In this document: positions 10,265 through 21,905 of the stretch, piece by piece | How the letters are laid out: every line of letters starts with the position of its first letter | Numbering within the stretch: position 1 is the first letter of the stretch | Assembly (NCBI GenBank): GCA_029448655.1 | Contig: JACCLO010000004.1 | Coordinates: forward strand, 3,844,001 to 3,908,000 | Reading direction: 5' to 3' | DNA length: 64,000 nt | DNA from: Wolfiporia cocos | Taxonomy: Eukaryota; Basidiomycota; Agaricomycetes; Polyporales; Phaeolaceae | Notes under the pieces: model-generated | What the model was told of the DNA's origin: nothing | The model's input: the letters and a program-made list of their open reading frames with translations, nothing else | Database searches by the model: none | Made by a program: the position numbers and the translations under genes

Positions 10265-10762
10265 GATGTCTAGGCGTATGGGGTGATTGAAGCAAAGCGC
10301 GCGAGCCCGACGCGCCCACGAATCACGTGGAGACCTTCGTACAAAGATTGGTGCTAAAAAGGTGAATTCAAGTCAGATATTTATGGGCAATTGTGCTACA
10401 TCTGGGCAGGTGAAGTAGTTTTCCCGGCGCGCTCCACGAAAGCCCAGAGATCCGCCTGCAAGCAATTGCCAAGAAAATGGAAATGCTGTGTGTGTTCAAC
10501 GTGGATCAGGATATTCACCAACCGCGCAAAAAGGAAAGCGTTCAAGTTCGCCAGTCGCAGCAGCCTAATGGCTGTATTTCGCCGTCGGTGCATGCGAGCA
10601 TAGGTGCCAAAACCCTGAGAAAATGATATTCAATTCGTTGCACCCTATCGACGGCTTAGCCACCTTCCTGAACGATCCCTCTACCGATTTTGCCGTCAGC
10701 TGTGCTTCTTTCGCACAGAGCCACTTGGCGCGATTTAAGCACAGCTCCCTCGTCGTCTCGAG
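10265..10762. other. Intergenic region between PPP4R2-like and lipid phosphatase genes
   Basis: This holds two divergent promoters. A 65-codon minus-strand frame at 10396-10593 reads like a leucine-rich helix, but no start, partner exon or family could be found. I see nothing else here. Confidence 0.35.
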
Positions 10763-12290
10763 ATGTACTCGACCACGATGGATCGCTTGAGACGGCGCCA
10801 GCTCATCTTCTCGTATGCGCCCGATTGGTGAGTCGAACAGTGTGGTGCAAGCTCGCATATACTGATTCCGTTTCAATTACATAGGTCTGTAACCATTGTA
10901 TTAGGGTAGGTCATCGCTCTGGGACGACAGCCGGGCACTATGCGCTAATTACAAAGCCAGAGTGTTCTTTATTTCCCTGAATGAAGTTCCCGGCTTTAAG
11001 AGGGACTTCTCTCTGCAGGATCAGACGTAAGTGTTGATCCGTGATATATCATTCTATGGGCTTCTCATCTATGCCATCAGGCTGTACCATCCGTAAGTGC
11101 AATCGTCGGGCTTCTGCAGGTTATCCCGCTTATTGCGCGCAGGTATGCTGTACACGAACGCGTGCCGGTACGTCAATTATGCTCTTTGATTACTCTCTCG
11201 TTTCAAACTCTTCTCAATAGCCAGCCGCTCTGTATATGATTGCGGGGGCCGCCCCCTTCATTCTCCAGGGCGTTATCAACCTTTTCACCGTGCGCTCCTG
11301 GTGGGACTTCCACAATAGCACTCTCGGACGTCCGTAAAGTTCATCGCATACACTCGATTGTTCTTTAGCTCACAATTAATAACAGTCCTCCTCAGCGTTG
11401 CTCTTGCAGGCTCGATCACGCAATTCACCAAGATTACCGTAGGCCGTCCTCGCCCTGGTGCGTATCATCCCTTCTGGATATTTCGTCGCATTTCGAGCCT
11501 CACTGTCAATAGACTTGATTGCGCGATGCATTCCTCGAGCGGGAGCGGTGGACCCTCCGTACGGGCTTTCCACAGCAGCTATATGCACGCAGACCGACAA
11601 ATTCATGATGACCGACGGGTGGAGGAGCTTCCCCAGCGGCCACTCCAGCTGTGAGTGCCACACACGTCATCGATGCGAGCGTCTCAACATGAAACTCACT
11701 TGGCGCAGTGTCGTTCGCCGGACTCGGGTTCCTCACCTTCTATCTGGCAGGCAAGCTCCATCTCTTTGATCATCGGGGTTGTGCGGTCAGTACTAGTCAG
11801 TTTTCGGCGGCGCTCTGTTTTTGAGTTGTCATCGGAACGCAGCCCAAGGCATGGGCGGCCCTTACTCCGCTCTCTGCAGCCGCCCTCGTCGCCATCTCTC
11901 GCACAATGGACTACCGCCGTGCGTCCTCCCCCCTCCTCCCCTTCTCGCCGTGCTGACCCTCTACGTCTCGCCTGTCCAGACCACGCCACGGACGTGCTCA
12001 CCGGCTCGCTCCTCGGTATCGTCTCCGCATACTTCTCATACCGGCAGTACTACCCGTCTCTCGCGTCGGAGCGGAGCGACCGCCCGTACTCGCCGCGCGT
12101 GCGGCGCGAAGACCTGCTGCCTGTGCATGCACGCAGCGCGTCGCAGACGCTCCCGCTGACGGTGCACGATGAATACCGTGACAACTCGCTGGCGGTGGAG
12201 ACCGTCCCCCGTGATGAGCACGGGCATGAACTGTGGAAGGATGATGGGCTGTCTGAGCCCTCGGGATCTTCGGGTGAACGGAGCGACTGA
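10763..12290 (+). CDS. Lipid phosphate phosphatase, PAP2 family (DPP1/LPP type)
   Basis: This integral membrane phosphatase probably removes phosphate from phosphatidate, lyso-PA or diacylglycerol pyrophosphate. Eleven exons (10763-10827, 10885-10905, 10961-11026, 11081-11092, 11143-11167, 11221-11333, 11369-11457, 11513-11650, 11709-11785, 11843-11918, 11980-12290) give 330 residues. The three PAP2 catalytic motifs are intact: KITVGRPRPG, FPSGHSS, and SRTMDYRHHATDV, the last restored across an intron. Membrane segments include IVLGVFFISL, ALYMIAGAAPFILQGVI, LITVLLSVALAG and LSFAGLGFLTFYLAG, with another in VLTGSLLGIVSAYFSY. The loop between motifs 1 and 2 is conserved. The C-terminus is hydrophilic. 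Exon 4 is only 12 nt. Met at 10778 is an alternative start. Confidence 0.88.
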
Positions 12291-12707
12291 GCGAGCAGGG
12301 GGGTAGTCGATCAGATACCAGTATATTTTGGACGAGCGGGCGCGTATCACGCGTTAGACGGAATGTGGGAGGTGTTCTTGGAACATTGTTTTCTTGGATA
12401 GAGAAGGAAGGGTTGCTGTTTGTTATTGTTACTTGCATTTGTGCTATTGGAGAACAAACTGAGATATGTTCATCAGCGGCATTGCAGTGTCAACAATCCG
12501 TGAAAGGTTCACGCGTCGGACGATGAGTGCGAGTCAAGGACTTCAATTCGTGACGCCGGATACTATGACCACAAAGCAAAAAGTGATTGATACAAACAAC
12601 GAGCCCATCCAAATCCCTAACGCTGCCTGAATCCAGATCCAGCAGGCCGCGATAACTTACTGCCCACAACAACCAGCCACGCCCACAACCCTCATTACGC
12701 ATCAGCC

Positions 12708-14199
12708 TTAGGAGCTCGAGGCGGCCTTGCACTGCGTGTCCTGGGTGTCGCAATCGCCGACGGTGAAGGCGGAGTTACCGGACGAGTTGGCAGCGTCCGC
12801 GCACTGGTTGTGCTGGATGTCGCAAGAACGGCCTAGCGCGGCAGCGAGGTTGACGAAGGGGTCCTCGGGTTCGGTGGTCACCTCGAAGCCACTGCCCGCA
12901 GCAATGACAGACGGCGCAGTGATGCCGCCAACTGTGATCCCCTGCGTTAGTGCAGGGCCAGGTTGCGAGAGAGGGTCAACACGCACGAGCACCAGTGAAG
13001 GTCTGCAGGTTCGTGCCGGTGGCGCTGGCGGTGGCACTGTTGTGGTATCAGTATTGGTCTACGCACGCTGGTCTTCAGGACTTACGTAGCAGTCGCAGTA
13101 GCAGCGGCCCTGATCTGAGTTAACCCTCACGTCAATCGCAGAGTAGCATGAAAGACTCACGAAGTTGCTGCTGAAGCAATCTCTGTGGCGGCAGTCGCAG
13201 TCGCAGATGCGGTCACAGTCACGGTGACTATACCAAAGAGATGAGATGAGCGCAAATTTTGAGACAGGCAGACCGGTGACTGACCAATCGATGCGCAGGT
13301 AGCAGTCTCGTCATCAGCAGCAGATGTAGCGGATGCAGCAACTGTAGCGGACGCAGCAGCCGCAGAAGTCGCTGTAGCTGAGATACCAGCGACAGCTGCG
13401 CTGATCTCTGCTGTAGTGGCATCTTCGACGAGGAGGTTCTGCGAGAAAATGCAGCCAGGCTCGTCGTCCTCCACATCACAGGTGTTGCCTTTCGCCGTGG
13501 GGTCCCCAATTTGACCAGGCGCAAAGGTACCGGATATCAGGGCCAATGTGGGATCGCCACCGACGGAAGCGATCTGCTTGGCGAGCTCGAGGGTGATAGC
13601 TTTGTTGGTGGCAGAGGCGTTGGTAGATGCCGGGTCCTATGCAAGTTCGATGAATAATGTGAGGCAAACAAAAGATAGAGATCTAATGTACCTGGTGCTG
13701 AGTGAGAGCCGCAATCTCTGGGTTGGTCGCTGTCTCATTACAGATGACGGACGCCAGGCCAACCGCGCCGGTGTTGCGCTCGATAGCTCGGTAAATAAGG
13801 GAAAAGGCCATGCCCGTCACATTGCCAGCAGCCTTGGCGTTCGTGAATGCCTGATCAGCGGTGGCTTGTTGGAGACAATCGAGGTTCTGCCGATAATCAA
13901 GTACTGGTTTGACGCGCGAGCGCAGAAAGACTTACTGTGATACTACCGGCACCGGCAGCCGCTGCAGCATCACCGAGAAGACCAAATACAGGGTCTTCGA
14001 TATTGTTTGGGTTATTGAGGTCCAGCATAGGCCTCACAGATGCCAAAACAATATTGTGTGAGTGCTCTATACCATGTGTCAGTATCCATGCATACAGGCC
14101 ATTTCGCCAATTGAACCGACCTTGTGGCACCTCACGCTTGAACGGAAGGGCCCAAGCAGAGACAACCAGTGCCAGACCAAGGAACTTGTAAGACAGCAT
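12708..14199 (-). CDS. Secreted Ala/Thr-rich protein, function unknown
   Basis: Minus-strand exons 14121-14199, 13936-14066, 13692-13886, 13285-13636, 13161-13227, 13086-13109, 12987-13036 and 12708-12931 give 373 residues. A signal peptide is clear (MLSYKFLGLALVVSAWALP, then a KR dibasic site). The middle has a conserved-looking module ending GNTCDVEDDEPGCIFSQN, LLVEDATTAEISAAVAG, then an Ala/Ser/Thr-rich linker spread over several tiny exons. The C-terminal module (FVNLAAALGRSCDIQHNQCA, followed by an Asn/Ser-rich stretch and GDCDTQDTQCK) has four cysteines that could form disulfides. I infer an extracellular or cell-wall protein; I do not recognise an enzymatic family. Exon 6 is 24 nt. The first intron is 54 nt without a stop, so its retention would keep the frame. 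Confidence 0.75.
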
Positions 14200-15354
14200 G
14201 TTGGAAAGAATTGATCAGACGAGAGGTTGTTGTATCAAGCAGAATGATGTTGAAGTCAAAATGAATGGAACGGCCGGCGACCTGCGAATCTGAAGTGACT
14301 TCAGTATCGACGAACTGCGGATCACTTTCACGATCTAGCGCACCGAATGACCTGAAGCACAAAAACCCAGTCTGGCTGGTGAGGAAAAAGAGCACGCGAA
14401 GACTGGGGCAAGTGCCAGCATTCTTTGGGCTTTTATGGTCTTGACGAGCCCGCCGGGCCGCTACAGGCTAATCATGGTCCGCGATGATTATAATTCTCCA
14501 GTTGCGAGGCACCGAACGTGAAGCTCGGCTTGACCATGAGTTGCTGACGATGTGATTTAGGTGCAATCCCGAGAAGCAAGTTCCCACAACCGCTTCTTGC
14601 TCACCGATGCTACTACACGATACCGGTTGCCTCGACAGAAGCCCATTCGTTGCCAAACGACGTGTATTGACACGATCTGATTGAGCGGTCCGACGATCGG
14701 CCGCCAATTGGGCGCTGCCTCAATAGGCAAGCATAGTAGTTAGTCGCGGGGTGAAGGTAGTCACTGCCAAGGAGATACGATAGTTTTCGTGACCCCCAGG
14801 TACGACCCGTGGATGCAGTCCATCTCACATCCGCGCGGCGAGGTTCACAGTTCTTGCGCTCGGCGCGACCGACGCTTGTCGGAACTTCAATGGTTCGCTT
14901 GCCCAGCGACCAAGACTGGTTCGGAGATGCGCGGTAACATGCCCGTATCCAAGGGAGACAGACGATCAGCGTACCATGCACGGCAGTTCCGCTGTACCCA
15001 CTTTACCGATGTCCCTCATGTAGAAAGAAATGATAGCTGCCTAGCAGAATAGGCACGAAGCGCGAGACGCGTACAATCAGAACTTACCGCGCTGCTACAG
15101 AAAGGAACGTATTTCTGTAGCCCTGACAATGAATGGTTATCAATACTGACATCATGGTTTGCATGATGTGCCTCGTGCGCCTCGGGACCTGGCACGTCGA
15201 CCTACGTCGTTATGCAACGCGAGACTTGTTCTCATTTGGCGATATATATGGAATCCGCGATGTCAGCTTCAATACAGAATCGTGATCAGATTACATGTAC
15301 AGCTACACGTACGTATGTCATATGCTACACCATGGAATCAAGTGTGCTCGTATA
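14200..15354. other. Intergenic region, 1.15 kb
   Basis: This lies between the start of the secreted-protein gene and the stop of GYP7. Frames longer than 80 codons occur (for example 14613-14981 minus and 14789-15052 plus), but they lack splice-compatible neighbours and recognisable motifs. I see no gene here. Confidence 0.4.
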
Positions 15355-18300
15355 TCATCGTCCTGCTACTAATAGGCCTCGCAAATCTTCGCTCAACAAC
15401 GGACGCTTAGGAACAATCTGTTCTTCGGCTGGTACGGCGGCAGGTACGTTTGCATTGGTCCGGCGACGAAGCTCAGCTGGGGCGTTCGAATTCGCTTCCG
15501 CGGCACGGCGGTCAATGTCGGCAACCAACTGAGCAAAAGACAGGAACAGAACTTCTGCTTGTGCGAGGGTAGTATCGAGTTCAATCGTCATACTCAGTTC
15601 GTTGCAATACTGCTCATATCAGTCAGGTACTAGTTTTGCCATACCTCTCTATTTTACGTACCTTCAGTATCTCATCAAACTGTTATACCAACTTATGAGT
15701 AGAGCCTTCGTGTATAATAAACGCAGCATACCTCCACTAGATAGCGTAGAACCACATCCCTGTGCGATTCCAGCACAGCGAGCGCCACGAAAAGCACGAA
15801 CTCATTGCTATAGTAGTCTGTCCACAGAACCTCCCATAGACGTAGCACGTCCTCGAACGGAAATTCACGTTTGAAATGAATCAAGATCCATCTCATCATA
15901 ATGTGAGCGCTCAATTGGCAAAGAGAACATAATGAACGCATACCGGAAGCAGAAGAAGAGGTTCAGCGACTCAGTCTTCTCTAAATGGCACAGCGTTGTT
16001 AGGCTACCACGAACTTGCCCTATCAGTGGATGGGCATGATGGCGTACCTAGATGCCTGTAGAGTTCCGGATCCATGACCGAGATCAATTGTTGTAACGTT
16101 GTCAGTTGCTTTCTCATCCCACTCTGGTCTCGGAGGAAGTTTTGCTTCTATCAATCAGAACTATGTCAGTTCACACCCAAAGGGCAAGGCAGACAAACCA
16201 ACCATGCGATTCATTATTTTTACGAAGCACCAGAATGTTAATTCTTCGTCACCATCCATGACCACATACACCGGAGCACAGAGGTCTGACATGCCCTGCA
16301 CGTATCCTATGCTTTCTTTAGCAACTTGAATCAATGCAATGATTGAGACGCACCGAGCTCTCTCTCATAGAAATTGTAGGTTAAGAGAATTGTAGCGAGA
16401 CGCTCAATATGCTCATTTGTTGGTGCTTGTGCACCAATGTCACATAGTTGCGGTGAAATAGTCGAGTAACGCATGTGCAGACGTTTCTCATCATCTACGC
16501 CTTCTGTCATCGGTGACTGACTAGGAGTGGAGTTGGCAAACAGTGGCTGCGAGCGATCTGTACGACGACAGTCGACGTCTATACGGTGGCGCTCCTATCA
16601 ATTGCAATCATCAACGAGACCGCGTTCAGAGATGAGATGAAGGCAGACCTCCAGAACATCAGGTCGATCAAAGACTTCCGGTACGCCATACCATTCGTCC
16701 TTCAATGCCCGATATTGTTTCCTAATGACATATCAGCATCAGCTTAGTCAGCTCGGACGATCAACAAACCGTTTCTCCTCCCAACCCCGAGCTCTCTCTT
16801 CACTAGACGTGTCCCAGTCATGAACCCCAAGCAAGAACGGCCACACTTCTTTTCGCAACCCCGGAGAGGAAGCAAGACCTCTCTTGAAAATATCGTGTTT
16901 TGCCTCCTCAATCCGTACCGTAGGCCTGCCGTCAGCGTCAAACCAACGTCGCCACTTTTTCTCATCCACGGGATGTCGGGGGTTCCTAGATGATTTCGGA
17001 GTAGGGAGATTGGACGTAGTCTGGAGGAGCTCAAAGACGCCTAAGGGCGAAGGCTCCTCGGCCAACTCGGACGGAGAAGCAGGTAACGCTTGCGCTTCCC
17101 GCCGCCGTTCACGTTCGCCCTCCTCGGCGACGATGCGTGCCCAGCGGGCAAGATACACTCGCGCGCTCTCGAACTCGCCGACGCCGCCCTTCTCCACCCA
17201 GCTTCCCCACTCCCACTCGCCGTTCGCGTTCACGATACTCCTAACCGGATCTGGCAGATGTGGTACAATGGGCTTTGCTAGCGGATGTGACAGTATCTGC
17301 TGCGCCGCATGGGCAGCGTGCCGTGTGATCTGTGAGAATGACTGGAGTAGCGCCATGCGCGCTTGCGAGGGGGCCGCGGTGGATGAGGATGCTTGAGAGA
17401 GAGAGCGGTGTAGAATGGAGGAGCGGGTCGAGTATGGATTCGGCGGTGCCGTCAGAGGACGGGGGCGGCGGTGAGCGGGAATGGGCGAGTGTGAGTTGGC
17501 GTATGAAGACTGCGCGAGGATGTCATCAACAGCATCGTCATCGAACAATTGGGTCGAGTGCGTTTCAATATCTTCCCTTGATGGATCTACCAAATATAGC
17601 GTCGGCTGAAGCGTAGAGCGGAGGATGTGAGCGTAGAAGCGTAGGCGAGCTATCAGGTCTTCTCCACCCCATGAGACCCCTCCTCTAGGAGGCACAGCAT
17701 CAGAAGGTGGCGGTGGATAGGTTGATGGCCCAGGGCGAGTCTCTACAGGAGACTTGGACGAGGTTGTGAAAGAGCGAGACTCATCATCATGGAAGTGTAA
17801 TGTCGGTAGGGTAGATCCGCTGAGTAGATTGACCGCCACGGACCCATCTGTAGGAGATATCATTCAACCATGAAAATGTCGAATCAACGGGTGTGTACAC
17901 TCACTCCACGAGGAGAGAGACGGCGGATGGACCAGTAGCGAATAGATAGAAGATACCGGAACAGAAAATGCATATGACTCCGGACGCTGAGTTGGCAAGT
18001 CAATGAGGACAGCATCTTGGGGACACACATTTAGTCCGGTGCGCCATACGCCCCTTGATAACGCTTACCTTCCTCATCGTCAACCGCAGCATTCTCTTCG
18101 ATCCTGGTAAATTTATCCCACTCAGTTGGTCCTTTCTCGTTGAGGAGACTTTCTGGTATCCAAGCTAGCAAATATGTCGGATTGATACCTTCCTGCTTAG
18201 GCGGAATTACGGGGGAATAGTGCAAGATGTAATTAGTACTGACCCGCTTGACTAGCGCAACGAAACCTGGAATGTTGTCTCTCGCATACGCTGTAGGATT

Positions 18301-18417
18301 GACATACACTTTAGACTTGCTGTAAATCAATCTGTACTTTCTCTCCTCAGGACTTCCGCCACCGGTAGAAGACGGCGTGTCCTGCGGGCTGGGTGCGTCG
18401 CGTTTGATTTCAACCAT
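15355..18417 (-). CDS. GYP7: Rab GTPase-activating protein Gyp7 (TBC domain)
   Basis: This is a GAP for Ypt7/Rab7-type GTPases in vacuolar and late-endosomal traffic. The first exon (18069-18417) holds the N-terminal region (YRLIYSKSKVYVNPTAYARD). The next exons run DAVLIDLPTQRPESYAFSVP through a Ser/Pro-rich linker to a large exon ending near 16748. The TBC domain begins at RKEVWPFLLGVHDW and carries both catalytic fingers: the Arg finger IDVDCRRTDRS (IxxDxxR, reached by splicing GAG to GAGCGCCAC near 16587) and the Gln finger GYVQGMSDL. It continues FVKIMNRM, MMRWILIHFKREFPFEDVLR and LWEVLWTDYY. The last exon is 15355-15591, starting near YCNELSMTIELD. About ten exons in total; the small middle exon boundaries were not all fixed. 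It diverges from RPS21. Confidence 0.88.
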
Positions 18418-18953
18418 GGAATCAATCTGCCCGAGTGGCGTTGGGAATCCTCAGACAGCCCGAGTGTGCCCTACTAGAGTCACTCACAGTTAACGTAGAA
18501 AGAGACCCGTGTATGCAAGGAGGACTGGGCGATCCGTCCATCAACACTAGTCCTTCGGCCTTAAGTAGACGGGCTAGCTAATCCGACTGCGTGCGCAGCT
18601 CGAGAGCCGCGCCCTTGCAGTTGATCAGGAGGTTGATCCCAGAGGTACGAAGGCCTCGCAAGAGTATAGCACGCCGTAAATGCAAATGCAAATGCTAGTT
18701 GTTGTGAATACTACTGAGTACAACCTGTGCTCTCGCGAGGGCGAGGCGATGGCTATGGGCGCCTGCTTACCCCGCGTCATATTCACGTGTAGTCGCTTAC
18801 GGCGAAGCACTTACTCATGGTCTCCCATATATGGACAAATACAAGCACCCACAAACAACAAAATCGCAACTGTACAGTTTCTAACCTTAGCGCCATCACC
18901 AGTGCCACACGCCGTAGGTCCCGACGACCACAGCGTACTAGCCGTAATTAACG
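18418..18953. promoter_or_regulatory. Shared upstream region of GYP7 and RPS21
   Basis: These 536 bp lie between divergent start codons. The 18840-18900 part is A-rich, followed by pyrimidine-rich sequence, as expected for a ribosomal-protein leader. No defined factor sites were identified. Confidence 0.45.
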
Positions 18954-19392
18954 ATGGAAAACGACCAGGTACGCTTCCACAGCGGCACGTATGTCAAAAT
19001 GCGAAATTCTGAGCAAAGCGCGTGACTTTAGGGTGTTCTCGTCGACCTCTACGTCCCCCGCAAATGCTCGGCGACTAGTATGTCTTATTGATTGCCCCCG
19101 GGCATTAGCTCAATGTTAAACACCCATGGAATGCTGCAGACCGCCTCATCACGGCTAAGGACCACGCGTCCGTCCAAATCAGCATCGCTGACGTCGACCA
19201 GGACGGCCGTGCTCTCCCCACCTCCACCACGTTCGCGCTCTGCGGCCAGGTTCGCGCTATGGGCGAGAGCGACGACTCCCTTAACCGGTTGGCAACCAAG
19301 GAGGGTTGTGCGTATTCTCAATTTGATCTCCTTTCTCAAGACTCAACCTAGCATCTCTAGTGCTCCGGAATGTGTGGTCGTACCAAAAGTAA
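18954..19392 (+). CDS. RPS21: 40S ribosomal protein S21
   Basis: This is a small structural protein of the 40S subunit. Exons 18954-18968 (15 nt), 19032-19077, 19140-19307 and 19361-19392 give 86 residues, the expected length. The sequence begins MENDQGVLVDLYVPRKCSAT, followed by NRLITAKDHASVQI, MGESDDSLNRLATKEG, and ends LLRNVWSYQK after the last intron. Without that last splice the frame would run on into a non-conserved tail, so the 53-nt intron at 19308-19360 is supported by the conserved C-terminus. The start has A at -3 and G at +4, a strong context. Confidence 0.95.
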
Positions 19393-20490
19393 TGGTCGAT
19401 CTATAGCCGGCATTTCCGTTATCATTCCTGTATCCACTGTGTCGCTGTCTACTTCGCATTATCTATCGACTGTGCCACTGGTACATTGCGGAATCTGGGC
19501 TTCAAAGCGGATGCGCCTTCGCAAAACCGTCTCACCACGGCTACGTCAGACTGCACATTTGTTAATAGCGGGAGCTGCCAGTCCCATGCAGACATACCTG
19601 TGGTACATTGCGGGACCTCTAATCTGCGTAATCCAGGCTGGTGAGTTAAGCGATCGAGCAAGTTCCTCCTATGTGAGTGGATGCACTTTTCGTGTTTGTC
19701 AGCCGAGAGTGCCGCGCGTCAGCGTAAGTCTTGAGACGAGGTTCACATCGAGTCGATCGTCGTCTTTTGGCGGGACTTTGACCGCGTTCGACAGCTCAGT
19801 ATCAAGTGATCATGCTGGTAGGTTTGCCAGTGATCAAGGAAAGAGGGTGAATCTCCGGCGTCCGGCGGCGCTCTAGTTCGGCCATTGATATAGGATTCCC
19901 ATCGATCCAGAATCAATTGCGCCGTTCGTATGCATTGGGATGCTGAGCTTGTCACATCAGCTAGGTGCAGCAGCTCGCTAGTCGTCGTCTTCCACCGACT
20001 GCATCGTTCATCCACTTCTCCCCGAGTCGCTGTCGCGATCGAGCTGCCTCTTGATTCCGCCGGGGCGCTCTCATGTGTATAAGGAAAGCCATCCCCCTCT
20101 ATTCATCACTTTGATCGTTTAGGATGGCATAACTCCGTCATTCCATCTTGTACAGATTTGGTTCAACAATGTAACGCACTGTAACCGTTCATAGACGCGT
20201 CAGTTGTGCTTGCGACAGTTATGTGACAGACGCGACTCGTCACACAGCCTGATCATTTTGCGCCTTGGCGCTTAGGTGGCACCCTGTGGGTCTACGCGCA
20301 GCAAAATCAGATCTCAAATCGCTGCCGCCGACTTCTCTCTCTTCGGACACAACGAGCATAAACAAAGACGCATGCTCCCAGTTTACTTTCACTTTTTCAT
20401 TACACGGTGCATTGATTACTTCGCTGAGATTGAAATTTCCGTGGAGCGGCCGAAAGACGGCAAAGTGGCACCCGAAAGAGGTGCTCGAGC

Positions 20491-20520
20491 GGTCGAACGA
20501 ACATTGGTCGAACGAACACT
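20491..20520. repeat. 15-bp direct repeat, two copies
   Basis: GGTCGAACGAACATT at 20491-20505 is followed directly by GGTCGAACGAACACT at 20506-20520, a 14/15 match. Confidence 0.8.
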
Positions 20521-20626
20521 GCACGAGAACTGAATAGCGCTCGAAGCCGTGCAGCTCATACAGTATGTTGATGCGGCTTCGCTACACAAAAAATGATGAG
20601 AGGGTCGTGGGTCCTTGCAGACACAT

Positions 20627-21079
20627 TTATTTGCGTGCCTCCTTGGCTGACCTTTTCACGGAAGCTATCTCAGTGTGTGAATACACCAGGGGATATCCAG
20701 TATGACCGCAACAAACCCTGCAGGATGTTGTCCTGAGAACATGTTGCTCTTGCGGCATGGGGAGAGCTCTCCCGGTATGAAGCTGTGTAGGGCCCGCACA
20801 ATTTGACTCAGGTACGCCTCCCATTATAGTGACGGAAAGAAGTCTCAAAGTACTATCCTTGCATCTGCGGTCACAGTTGACATATTGTCCCACTGCCCTG
20901 CCTCTCATTGACACTGCCAAGCATATTGTGGATATGTACACATCCAACGGTTGACCACGCGAGTTCATTACCGTAGAGCCTGAGCAGGAGAATCCGTCCC
21001 ATTGGTCTTCTCCGGTGAGGCGTAATATGATCTGATACGACACAAGCTGGTTGATGGCATTGTTGATTTTCTCGGCCAT
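20627..21079 (-). CDS. Unrecognised open frame, possible gene or relic
   Basis: An uninterrupted 150-codon minus-strand frame starts MAEKINNAINQLVSYQIILR and ends VYSHTEIASVKRSAKEARK. It contains two Cys pairs (CDRRC, CRVCC) that could bind zinc but no known finger spacing. I do not recognise the family. A frame of this length can arise by chance in 3 kb of non-coding DNA, and the surrounding block looks decayed, so coding status is doubtful. Confidence 0.22.
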   Translation of the reverse strand: MAEKINNAINQLVSYQIILRLTGEDQWDGFSCSGSTVMNSRGQPLDVYISTICLAVSMRGRAVGQYVNCDRRCKDSTLRLLSVTIMGGVPESNCAGPTQLHTGRALPMPQEQHVLRTTSCRVCCGHTGYPLVYSHTEIASVKRSAKEARK

Positions 21080-21432
21080 TCTGTGCTATGCTTGACTGTT
21101 GTTTCATGCAACAAAGTGAGAAACACTGTATGGTCATCAGAGCAGGCTCACGGGTGTTCATGTCGTGTTACAATGACCAGGTAGGGTCAGATGGCCATCA
21201 TTGCATAGAATCCTGAAGTTCCCAAAAGAACAAGTATGTATATCTCTTCAACATCAATGCAAGGGTTGATCATATAAGCTCTCATCAGCACCCTCCTAGG
21301 GGTATGTATGGGTGTATTGATAACACCACATCCTAGCAACACAGATATCGACGAATACAATCATGCAACAAAAGGCAAATATAGTTTGTCTTGACTAGGG
21401 GATATCATCAGTACGTAGCCTGTTGCATGAGG

Positions 21433-21905
21433 TCAAAGCATCACACACACGCCCGACATGCTGATATTGAGTTGTGCATATGCCTCCGTTTCCATTCGCA
21501 TCATAGCTGAAATGGCATTGTGTTCAAATGCAGTGTCCAATAGCGCTTGAGGTAATATGGTATCTAATGCAACAATATCCATCTTCACCGTCATGCGGTC
21601 TTCACAAGCTGCACGCATCCACAAGGCGACATTGTTCTACGTCATGAAGTCTAGCATTTGCATCCGATTGATCACGATGAGAACGCCGAATATGGTTCAT
21701 AATACAAGAGTCTTTTTCATGATCAGCGCAACGTAATGTTGAAGTTGAACAAATCCCCGTGGAATCCACTGTATGGTGAAGTTGCTATGGGATTTCCCAG
21801 TGCTCGATGCTAACAAATATATAGTCCAATGCACTGACATGAGTGCTGTGTATAACAGTGTCTGGCCACGTCGGTTTGAACACAATTTCTGAGTGAGAGC
21901 TCATG
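21433..21905 (-). pseudogene. Stop-interrupted reading frame, family unknown
   Basis: One minus-strand frame stays open from about 21905 to 21433 apart from a TGA at 21697-21699 and a TAG about 20 codons later. Segments such as FTIQWIPRGFVQLQHYVALI and DTILPQALLDTAFEHNAISA look protein-like. I cannot assign a family. It may be a degraded gene or element, or chance. Confidence 0.25.

Noticed and set aside
10396..10593. Leucine-rich 65-codon minus-strand frame
   Set aside because: No family, no convincing start or partner exon, and it lies in a promoter region.
10901..10906. TTAGGG telomere-like hexamer
   Set aside because: Single copy inside a coding exon and donor site.
19484..19610. Two copies of TGGTACATTGCGG about 110 bp apart
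   Set aside because: Short, isolated and without further similarity around them; not enough for a repeat element.
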